Below are positions 25,348 through 34,452 of a DNA stretch of 64,000 nucleotides, in pieces. Where the stretch lies: assembly GCA_014773175.1 (NCBI GenBank), contig VXCM01000693.1, forward strand, positions 1 through 64,000, read 5' to 3'. The stretch comes from Lucifuga dentata. Taxonomy: Eukaryota > Chordata > Actinopteri > Ophidiiformes > Bythitidae. A program made the position numbers and the translations under genes. How positions within the stretch are numbered: the first letter of the stretch is position 1; each line of letters starts with the position of its first letter. The notes beneath the pieces were generated by a model. The model had not been told where the DNA came from. It worked only from the letters and a program-made list of their open reading frames with translations, and searched no databases.

Positions 25348-25953
25348 AGTACCGTATGTACCATATATACTCGAGTATAAGCCAAGTTTTTATTACCAAA
25401 TTTCACAAAGCAAATCGGGGGGTCGGCTTATACAAGAGAAATTAAAATTTGATCCCAGAGAACGAAATTTCCAGGGGTGGAAATACTACCCATTACCACT
25501 ACCCATGGAAAATAGTTTAAATCATAGCTTAGAATGAGACATTTCCAGACAAAACATCTTATCCAGCAAACAAAAGAATGAGCCAATCAGAATTGACCTT
25601 ATAAAAGTGCTGTTTCATATCGGTACGGTACCGTACCTTACACAGCAGGACTGGAATGAACTGTTTAGCAAATCAGACAAGGAAGAGGAGTCCGGAAAAG
25701 TTCATGTCAGCTAATGTCAGTTACAGTAATCAACTGTTTACTGGTACCGGTACATGGATTATTTTCAGAAAATCACAGGAATACTGTGACAATACCCAGA
25801 AAAAAACAGGTAATTTGCTAAACAAATAAATTGATGGAACAACATCAGAGGGTCGGCTTATACGAGTTTCTTTAAAAATCTAAATTTGCAGGTCAAAATT
25901 GGGGGGTCAGCTTATACATGAGATCGGCTTATACTCGAGTATATACGGTACTC
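25348..25953 (+). mobile_element. Non-autonomous DNA transposon with TATACTCGAGTATAAGCC ends
   Basis: The left end reads AGTACCGTATGTACCATATA then CTCGAGTATAAGCC. The right end is its reverse complement (GGCTTATACTCGAGTATATACGGTACT), apart from an extra few bases in the left copy. Inside are further copies of GGGTCGGCTTATAC in both halves, so the ends carry sub-terminal repeats. There is no transposase frame. The 605-base size suits a MITE. I could not assign a superfamily; the target duplication is not clear. Confidence 0.72.
25623..25640. repeat. Perfect palindrome GGTACGGTACCGTACC
   Basis: A 16-base perfect palindrome lies inside the TIR element, with GGTACCGGTACAT nearby at 25743. It is part of the transposon and probably has no separate role. 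Confidence 0.7.
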
Positions 25954-26299
25954 CTCAGTTCCCCAAAATGATATGTACATCTGTATAAAAATGGCAATTA
26001 CTATTGTTACTAATAAGGAGTTTAAATAGTACATTCTAGTTATCTGCCTTAGAGCTGTAGGTGTATGATTGGCAGATTTGGTTGTGTCAGGTAGGAATTT
26101 GTGTGTGTTTACTAAATTACCATTAAATTCGGGTGCAGTTGTCAGAAGTGATGGATTTAGTTGACTTGAGGCATCCTTGTTTGTTTACTTTTCACTCGGT
26201 TTCTTTATGTCATGCCAAGATGGATATATGTTAGAACTTTCAGAAAAATATGAGTTTCTCACCCAGTCTTCATTACTGCTTGGGTGTTGAAGTAGTTAA

Positions 26300-26892
26300 A
26301 GGAGGATACCAGTAATTTTTCATCTTTGAGCCCAATAAATACAACCTGCATTACATTTCTGCCAAACATTTTCCAAATCATACTACTGGAGTGCTGCATT
26401 TTAGATTTGTTTTTCCTACCTTCCAGGGAGTATTTGTATCAATTCATTCCAGTACGTTATTAAAATCAATTTGCAGAGACTTAAAAAATGCTTGAGATAG
26501 GCAATCCATCACAGCAGACTAAATGTCATTCTTACTTTTTGTCAAAGTTACTTAATTTAACCAGTCCAACATGGAGCTGCATGGAAGAAAATGTATGTCT
26601 CTNTTTTTGTCAAAGTTACTTAATTTAACCAGTCCAACATGGAGCTGCATGGAAGAAAATGTATGTCTCTGCCAGGGAATATAGTCCTAGGAGAAGATGG
26701 CTTTATTTGGATGTTCATGTTAGCAGGTAAATTTTAAGGTGGATGTATCACCTGAACATTTTATTTTAAAAGATTAGGGAATTTGGCGAAATAGCATGAA
26801 ACCTGTTTTGGAAAATGGTTGTCAGTAGTAATGTATATGCAGGCAGTAATTTTTGGGATCAAACATGTAAAATCACTGATATATCATAATTT
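26300..26892 (+). mobile_element. TTAA-family MITE copy, right end eroded
   Basis: The left end follows TTAA (26296-26299) and reads AGGAGGATACCAGTAATTTT, then TTTGAGCCCAATAAATACAAC. The interior shares CATGGAGCTGCATGGAAGAA and GGGAATATAGTCC with the other copies. The right end (GATCAAACATGTAAAATCAC) has lost the terminal GGTCCT. The length includes an exact 67-base duplication around an N at 26603, which is probably an assembly artefact, so the true copy is about 525 bases. Confidence 0.8.
26536..26670. repeat. Exact 67-bp direct duplication around an N
   Basis: Bases 26536-26602 and 26604-26670 are identical and separated only by the N at 26603. The other copies of this MITE have the block once. 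It is best read as two contig ends with the same overlap that were not merged. Confidence 0.92.
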
Positions 26893-27263
26893 ACACTACA
26901 GACCAGAAGTTTGAGGCCATGCCCAGATTAAAAAAAAAATATATTCAATACGCTGTTTGTTTTACAATTTATTGCACAGGAAATGACAAAAATACTGTAT
27001 ATAAAATAAAATAAATGTAACTAATTAGTTTTCAAGAAGAATTTGTCAACAAGAGCACATAGCACATTATGTAGCCACTATGGCTTACGAAATTATTTTT
27101 AATGAAGGCATGCTCAGTCTATATTAGCGCTCTGGCACTCCAGTTGTGTTCCACCTTTTTTGTTTATGTGTTTTAACATTCTATTCAATAGCTGCTGTTT
27201 GTTTTCTCCCAGATCATTTTGTATTAACTTGCTACACAGTCTGCTCAGTCTGTATATTATGAA

Positions 27264-27398
27264 CATCCATCCATCCATCCATCCATCCATCCATCCATCC
27301 ATCCAATATACCCTCAGTTCACGTGACCTGNCATCCATCCATCCATCCATCCATCCATCCATCCATCCATCCAATATACCCTCAGTTCACGTGACCTG
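27264..27398. repeat. (CATC)n array inside an exact 67-bp duplication around an N
   Basis: Each half has about 41 bases of CATC units followed by AATATACCCTCAGTTCACGT and GACCTG. Bases 27264-27330 and 27332-27398 are identical, with the N at 27331. The length is exactly that of the other duplication, which points to an assembler artefact. Confidence 0.92.
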
Positions 27399-29370
27399 CA
27401 TGTTTTTGGGCTGTGGGAGGAAATCCATGCAGGTGGAACATGCAAACTCTGCACATAAAGGCCACAGTCAGATTTGAAACCCAGAATCTTCTTGCTGTGA
27501 GGTGACAGTGCTAACCATGCAAAGCATTATAATTTCAACACGACTGCACTATACCAACTAACCCTTCTCCAGTGTGGTGATGCTGTGCATATTTTTTTTT
27601 AGGTACTGATAATTCTTTTGGTGTACAAAGAAGTACACTATACAAAAAAGCTACCTGTACTCAGTCGCATCAATGATACTGTGAAAATTAGTTATTTTTC
27701 ATGATGGATTGCAAGATTCCCCTTCCCCTCTCCCATCACTGTTGCACCCACCACACAACATCACCCCTTAACAATCTCAGCAGGGACTTTCTGTCCCTGG
27801 ATCTCCACACTTGGCTACAGAGTGGAGTGAAACTAAGTGACATTGACAAATCCAGTGTTTTTCCATCGCCACTGTCATTGGTGCGGTGCAGAGTGGAAAT
27901 GACATTTGGGTCCATGACTAGGAATGATAATGTGACAGGTAGCCATGCTCCTGTCACACTGGGATCAAGTCAGATAGGTCAACATAGCCATGGAGACACT
28001 GGAGGCTTTTTGAATCATTGACCCCCACCCACCCGTTCACTCTCTTCCACATCCCCACACCCTCATACCAATTCTGTCTGAGTGACCGATCCAACGCCCC
28101 CAGCTTATACACATCTGCCTCCTCAGTCTGTCAGCCAGAAATCTGGAAATCCCCCTGTCACTCAGTAACATAGTGCACTATGCTACACGACTAGCTTTGT
28201 TTTGGATGGGTGTAGTGCAGCATTCTGTAATGCATAAACAAGTTGTCTGCTATTCTATGTTAATTGTCATATTTACACAACACATTGATGTGGAGTGATT
28301 ATGACAAGATAATTGGTTAAATATAAGAATTATCTATCTGATACATTTAAATTAAACACAGCAGATTATGACATGCTTAAATTCTGTAGCATCTTTCTGT
28401 GTATCATTGTGGTAATGGATCAATCATAATGCAGATGAATGGAGAGACAGATGCCTGAAGGCACCACTAAACCCTCCTATCAAACGCAGAGACAATTTTC
28501 ACTCAAAAAAAATTTGGATACCATACCTAATGCTTATTTTCCAAACCAAATGGGATTTTTTTTTCTCCACTGTCTGATTAAATTTTGTGAGTTGCTTTAG
28601 GCATCCAACCAGGGAAGGAAAAGTATCTCAGCTGAAGCACCAGGAGACCTAATTCGTTGCTGTTTTAGAGCTCAATATGCATATTTTTATTGTCTTATTT
28701 CAGTTTTCTCTTGCTCCCATCAATCATACATACATGATGTGGGAATAAATTAATCAGCGAGAACTCTTGGCCAGATTTCAGTTTGAATGCATTTTTATGA
28801 AGATAAATATGAGTTGTTCTATACTGTACAGTGTGCAGCACCATCCTGCATATTTTCTCATGTAGCCAAAGCCTATTCAACCAAGTGAATTCGAATGGTC
28901 ACATTCAAGTGCATGGAAGTTATGTAACATATGTAGTTTACATGCAGTTAGTTTAAATTCTATCTTCCACCTCCGTGTCCGACAAAACTTTCCAAAAACA
29001 GACAAACCAACGTCACACCACTGCAGTGACTGATCAGGTTTTTCAAGGCAGGAAAGTATCTAGGGTTTTAATTTCTCTCTCAAGCTCCATTTTTTCTTTC
29101 TTCGCATGACTGCTTCCGTTTGGTTTAATCTCTGCTTATGTGATTCATCACGTCAAAACTACAGAGACACACAGAAGATGCAGAATTGCTGAATCCTTCT
29201 GTGTGATAGCAAGTTTTTCCTCCCCTCCTTTGAGTATGGTCATTCTGAACAGACTGGACACCATGTTGTATGATGTGGTTCTTTTGAAGCATACTGAAGC
29301 TATAAGTCTACATAAACATATTCCTTCTTCAGTGCAAAATGTTTTGTTTTGTTTTTTTTTTTTGTCTTAA

Positions 29371-29935
29371 AGGCCCATACTGGTGATTTTCCATGTTTGA
29401 GCACAATAAATACAACCTGCATACACGTTACATTACTGCCAACCATTTTCCAAAATATAAAACTGTATTTTACTTTTTGTTTTATTTTGCCAAATCCCCT
29501 AATCTTTCAAAAAACAATTTTCAGGTGATACACCCACCCTAAAATTCAATGTTTCACATGCTAACCCATACAGCTGAATGTAGAAGGCACAGCCATTTTT
29601 AATTTATCTGTAAAAACAGTCTTCTCAGGACTATGCTCCCTGGCTGAGACATACATTTTTCTTCTGTTTAGTTCCCTGCTGGATCGGTTAAATTAAATAA
29701 CTTCAACAAAAATAATAACAGCATGTGGTTTTCTATGATGGATTACCTACTGTATCTCAATCACATTTGAAGTCTCTACAAGTTGATTTTTGTAGTGTAT
29801 TAGAATGAACTAAAACAGTTGCAGTCTGGAAGGTAGGAAAAACAATTTGAAAATTTACCACTCCAGTAGTATATTTTGAAAAATGGTTGGCAGTATTTAT
29901 TTGGCTCAAACATGCAAAACCACTGGTAAGGTCCT
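29371..29935 (+). mobile_element. TTAA-family MITE copy
   Basis: Flanked by TTAA at 29367-29370 and 29936-29939. The left end is AGGCCCATACTGGTGATTTT and the right end TGGTAAGGTCCT, imperfect inverted repeats. The sub-terminal GTTTGAGCACAATAAATAC is mirrored by TATTTATTTGGCTCAAAC. No coding capacity. About 565 bases. Confidence 0.85.
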
Positions 29936-30010
29936 TTAACTGACTGTCATTGTCTTTGGGTAAATTTCTGTGCTGTCTACATTTTGTTTTCACTTTCTAT
30001 TCTTTATATT

Positions 30011-30035
30011 CCCCCCCCCCCCNCCCCCCCCCCCC
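30011..30035. repeat. Poly-C run with a gap base
   Basis: C homopolymer interrupted by an N at 30023. Confidence 0.9.
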
Positions 30036-30509
30036 ATTAGTTATGTAGCAACATTTTCCCGTTTTAATGTTACACTGTTAGCGTTGAAAGTTAATTTGTC
30101 CTCAGACGTGCAATATTCTACTTGTCTCTGTCTCTAATTGTGCTGCCTTTGAAGTTTAATGAGCAATGCGAAAAATCTTGTTTTGCTCTGCTGTTTGCGT
30201 CGGGATAATCTGTCAGAATTGTTGACTAACAGCTGCTCTCTCACTATAACTGGAATCTTTTGCTTTCACCCCTGTCAGACTTCTATCTTGAAGTGTATGG
30301 ATAACTTTGTTCACGAGCTATATGTAATGGCCACTCATCTTCTTCATCCCCAGAATGAAATGTTCAGAGAAAATACATTTGTCTGATAATTGATGACTTT
30401 TAACATTGATAATTTGGGATTTTGCACAGTTGTGACAGCTTTTGGTTGAAACCTCACACACTTTTCACACATTTTTCCATAACTGAAATGTACTGCAATA
30501 AGTACACAC

Positions 30510-30618
30510 TAAATTTTGCTGTGTTGGATTAACACTATAAGAGTTGAATGGGACCAAATAGACTCAGGCCTAGTGTTAAATTAACTCTTATAGTGTTAAT
30601 TCAACACAGCAAAATTTA
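30510..30618. mobile_element. Compact fold-back MITE, 36-bp arms
   Basis: The left arm 30510-30545 and right arm 30583-30618 are reverse complements with one mismatch, around a 37-base loop. Arms begin TAAATTTTGCTGTGTTG. The total of 109 bases, nearly all arm, is a typical small fold-back MITE. I saw no convincing target-site duplication and no related copy in the window. Confidence 0.78.
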
Positions 30619-31555
30619 CTGCGTAGGCTCACAGACTGTCAACCTGTCACTCTGTTAACATGAACATAAACTCTGCCGTCTCGGAGGTTTTTCCCTTTTA
30701 CATATTCATCACCTGTAATGTGGCAATTAGCCGCCTACTGGCTACTGTCTAACTGTCCTGTGAAAGTGTAGATCAAGCCACATATATCATCATCAGGTCT
30801 GTTAATGACAGCTAGGCTTAGCCATGAGTAGATATTGATTTAAGAGGGATTCACTCATTGCAGTTACATGGAAGCATCCACAGCCACACAAAGGTGAAAG
30901 GTCATTACTGACAACAGTAAATTATGAAATGGTCTGTAAACCTGCCTGCAAACAAAGAAATCCTGAGGAATCAAGTAACAATCCTGATATGAACCCATTC
31001 AATTTAAAAACAAGTAGCCCAGGAGGCTCCAGGAGTTTCGAATTAACAAGTTTTCAGCTCCTATTTTGAGTTCCAACTTCACAAGTCACAAGTCACAGTA
31101 CAAGGTGTTACTGCTGGGTTCCCATAGTTCATTAACAACCACAGAATTGTGTAACAAGCGAGTTATTCTACTCATTTTATATTATGTTTAAATAAAAGAA
31201 CATGTTATCATTTTCAATTGCCCACATTTTCTTCCATAGTATCATAGTTTTTTCTTTTTTCTTATTCATCACTCAGGCCAATTTGAACTAAATATGCAAG
31301 CTGCAAGAGAACTCCATTTTCCATTTCCAGACAAACATGCTGTACATACAGTATATGATAATGTAACAGTGAAATGCAGCTTTAGATGTAATGACTTGGA
31401 TGCATAAAAAGGTCACAGTAATATATGTACTACTATTATCAAGTATCCAATCTAAGCAGGTAAAATAATTAACTAGAAAGTGTCATACATATTCTTTGTA
31501 TATTATTAAAAATAGTGGAGTACCTTCAAAGCACACTACTCAGCCAGTGTTTGTT

Positions 31556-31800
31556 TTTGCAATTTCTTTCAAAATGTTTTTTTTCAAGAAAAAGATACAC
31601 AAAGATATACACACAAAATGTAAACAAAAATGTAATTTTCCAATGGCATCACCAAAAACCCTTCCCCCAACACTTTCAAATATACAACTAACATACACCT
31701 TGTGAAAAAAAAAGGGATGGGGAAAATAGATTAAAAAAAAAAACTAGCTCAGAAAAATAGATAGATAAAAACCTTAATTGTAGTAAAGTTCCAAGAGAAC
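31556..31800 (-). repeat. Repeat fragment shared with 39280-39530
   Basis: It shares TTTTCCAATGGCATCACCAA, AAACCCTTCCC and CTCAGAAAAATAGATA, then CCTTAATTGTAGTAAAGTT, with the copy at 39280-39530. Same orientation. On the minus strand the larger copy continues into L1-like coding text, so this may be an L1-type 3' region. Confidence 0.5.
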
Positions 31801-31820
31801 TCCCTGCGGTTCCAACAGAA

Positions 31821-31863
31821 CCCCAGGGAGTCCAGCTTCGGTAAGAGGCTGGACTCCCTGGGG
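31821..31863. repeat. Perfect 16-bp hairpin at a repeat junction
   Basis: CCCCAGGGAGTCCAGC (31821-31836) and GCTGGACTCCCTGGGG (31848-31863) are exact reverse complements around an 11-base loop. It lies where the preceding repeat fragment meets the LINE fragment starting near 31840. Confidence 0.85.
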
Positions 31864-32660
31864 ATGGTAGTGGAAATGCACCCAGAACAAGGTGCAGACC
31901 ATCCTGGATAACATCAACCATCCCCTCCACAGCACATTGGTAACTCAGAGTAGCAGATTCAGTGGACGGCTCATATCGATGGGCTGCAAGAATGAGCGCT
32001 GCAGGAGATCCTTTTGTCAGGACGGCTCCAGGACGCTCTTAGTTTTCTTATTGTCTCTGCTTTTATTTTCACCTTGTCTGTGTGGGGTATGTGGATGTGT
32101 GCTGAGTCCACGTGTGTTTGTTTACAGGCGTTCTTAATTAGGGCGTGGTTTCAGTTGTTTGAATTTTCCTCCACCTATCCTTATGCCTCTCTGCTTCCCG
32201 CACTTGTGGTCACCTGCTTCTGCTGGCCTATCACCTGTCTGTGTTCCTCCCTGCCTGCTCAGCTGATTCTGATCTGTCAGTTATGTCATTGTATTTAATC
32301 GCTTGGGTTTGCACTCCCAGTTTGCCAGACTGTCATGTTGTCATGTTTCCTGTTACTCGCTCCTGGATTAAGTTCTTGTTTTTTTTTCCCTGCCAAAATA
32401 TTACTGGTGTTTTTTCCTAGCTTGTCTAGTGATTTTTAGTTATTCTTCGCTTGGATTATTGGACCTTGTTTCCCCCTGTGGGTGTTTTTGTGTTTATTAT
32501 TAAAGTTGAGAAGGACTATCTGATTCGGCTGTCATGTCTGCTCCTGAGTCCTCTACCTGCCGCCTGACAGCTTTGCCCCCACAACCATCAGACTGTACAA
32601 CCTCTTGTCTCAAGGAAGGGGAATTGCTCTCTGATAACCTGAGCTGCTGAATTAATGCTA
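31840..32660 (+). mobile_element. CR1/Rex-type LINE C-terminal fragment, interrupted by an LTR-like insert
   Basis: Reading 31889-32014 gives VQTILDNINHPLHSTL, then SGRLISMGCKNERCRRSF; after the insert (from 32570) it continues APTTIRLYNLLSQ. This matches the end of the ORF2 of fish CR1/Rex-like LINEs (an ILDN-HPL block, an RRSF-PTTIRLYN block). A 555-base element splits the frame at the F/P junction. Only the last part of the LINE is present. Confidence 0.6.
32015..32569 (+). mobile_element. LTR-like insert (TGTCAGG ... CCTGACA)
   Basis: The insert starts TGTCAGGACGGC and ends GCCGCCTGACA, so the tips are inverted repeats with TG...CA ends. The flanks are CCTTT on the left and GCTTT on the right, which fits a 5-base duplication with one mismatch. 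A TTATTAAAG block near 32503 could be a polyadenylation region. The 555-base size and absence of coding sequence fit a solo LTR of a Gypsy-like element. A terminal-inverted-repeat DNA element is the alternative. Confidence 0.55.
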
Positions 32661-32988
32661 TGAAGCATCCCAGAATTTTTAACTTTCCATGATTTTAGCA
32701 TTTCTCAGGTCAGAACACCTTTGAGTCTTTGGATTATTTAGCCACTATTATCTTCTGTGCTTGAATAATAACACGGCTGTAGTTTAAAGGAAATTCAACT
32801 AAGAATTCTGATAGAGAAAACCATTAACCTCAACTAAATTTACAATGCAGTTGAGATACAACCATTTAGGTTTTGGTTGAAAGCTAACCCTGATATTTTT
32901 GTGCAGCCTGTCTTCTGTCATGTGGTGTTTGTTTATAGAAGTATTCTCACCATCTGTGCTTGCCCTCCTTCGCTATATCATGGCGTAG

Positions 32989-33272
32989 GTGCAGACTCCA
33001 ACAGTGAATACAGCTCAGGGAGTGGGATTCACCTGTCAGACAGCAGGGAGACATCTCGAGCTCCATCCTCTGTCCACTCGGTGGCCAGCTATGATGAGGG
33101 CGGCAGAGGCAATGGAGAGAAAAGCTCCAGAGTGTCCTTGTGTCCGGAGCTGAACTCGGAACTCACTGATGGACAGCAGGAAGAGAGAGAAGAGTCTCAC
33201 GGAGTCTCAAACCAGAAGAACCAGGAGGGTGAAACTCAGGAGTGGTGGGGTGTCGTTGGAGGAGAAGAATGA
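32989..33272 (+). CDS. tex264: TEX264 last coding exon (disordered C-terminal tail)
   Basis: The exon completes the split glycine and encodes ADSNSEYSSGSGIHL, SDSRETSRAPSSVHS and an acidic tail ending QEWWGVVGGEE before TGA at 33270-33272. Human TEX264 has GADTMSDTSS and GSRETS at the matching place. The tail is rich in Ser, Glu and Gly and should be disordered. In mammals the tail holds the LC3-interacting region SSFEEL; that motif is not present here. The only W/F/Y-x-x-L/I/V core next to acidic residues is EWWGV/WGVV at the extreme C-terminus. With about 86 residues of missing N-terminus the protein would be about 309 residues, close to the human 313. Confidence 0.92.
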
Positions 33273-33315
33273 GAAGGTTCAGAGACAATGTTTAGGATGA
33301 AAGAACTGAAGTTAA

Positions 33316-33898
33316 AGGACCATACCGGTGACTGTGCATGTTTGAGCCCAGTATTCATAATCCATTTACATGTTACATTACTGCCAAATGTTTCCCAAAA
33401 TATACTACTTTAGCAGTAAATTTTAGAATTTTTTTTCCTCTCTTCCAGACTGCCGTCGGTTTCAGTTCGTTCCAGTACACTATTTAAATCAACTTGTAGA
33501 GACATGAAACATGCTTGAGATATGTTATCCATAACAGCAAACACGATGTCTACTAGGTTTTTTTGCCGAACTTTATTTAACTGATCCAACACGTAGCTGC
33601 ATGGAAGACAATGTATATCTCCACCAGGGAATATAGTCCCAGGAGAAAACGGCTTTTACTGAGAAATTAAAATGTCTGTGCCTTCAGCAATCGTGCATAA
33701 GTGTTAGAAAGTGAAAAATGTAATTTTAAGCTGGGTGTATCACCTGAACTTCTTATTTTGAAAGATTAGGGGATTTTAAAAAAATAACAGGAAAACTAAA
33801 ATGCTGTTTTGTATTTAGGAAATTGATTGTCAGTAATGTACCATATGTTCAGGTTGTATATATTGGGCTCAAACATGCACGATCGTCGGTATGGTCCT
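33316..33898 (+). mobile_element. tex264: TTAA-family MITE copy, 43 bases after the tex264 stop
   Basis: Flanked by TTAA at 33312-33315 and 33899-33902. The ends are AGGACCATACCGGTGACTGT and CACGATCGTCGGTATGGTCCT, with the sub-terminal inverted pair GTTTGAGCCCAGTAT / TATTGGGCTCAAAC. No coding capacity; 583 bases. Given its position it probably forms much of the tex264 3' UTR. Confidence 0.9.
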
Positions 33899-34446
33899 TT
33901 AATGATTGCAATCTGCAGTATCAGTATCTGCAGTGTTGGTTGCTCCTTTGATTCTAGTTTTAAAGGAACATGTTGAAGTTCATTAGATTTTTGCTGACAG
34001 AAAATGATGTACTTGGAATCTACAGAAATTATTCAGGTAGCCTGAGTTCCTTGAAAAATTAGAAATGATCTTGTTTGTGAAAATGATACAAAATGAGTGA
34101 CTGAGTTCAGTCCAAACATTTCACTTGAATATCATCCACTGTTAATATTGTAACTCAGCAGGTGATGTTATCATTACATAGCCTGGCTGTTTTGAAAATG
34201 ATCAAATTGTTTATTTTATTTACTGTACTGAAATGCATTTCTAACTAGATTTTTGTTTGTTGAAGGATTATTACACAGACATACTGACATAACCAGATGT
34301 TACTTTAATGATACATATTAAACTGCTTATAAGGAGCCTTAAGGGGCCTTTTATTAAAAGACAGATTTGAGCACAAAGACACACACACAAAGATAATAGA
34401 GTTTTTCAACACAGAAATTGTCTGATGATTGTTTTTATAATTTGAT

Positions 34447-34452
34447 AATAAA
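34447..34452 (+). terminator. tex264: Candidate AATAAA polyadenylation signal for tex264
   Basis: First canonical AATAAA downstream of the tex264 stop, about 1175 bases away. AT-rich context makes chance matches common. Confidence 0.3.

Larger units (their letters stand above)
24332..32988 (+). other. tex264: tex264 intron, 8.7 kb
   Basis: Phase-1 intron. It contains a TIR element at 25348-25953, TTAA MITE copies at 26300 and 29371, a duplicated CATC array, a fold-back element at 30510-30618 and an LTR-like insert nested in a LINE fragment at 31840-32660. Elsewhere (24340-25340, 27500-29360, 30640-31550) no conserved frame or structure was seen. A poly-C run with an N lies at 30011-30035. 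The acceptor AG is at 32987-32988. Confidence 0.7.
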
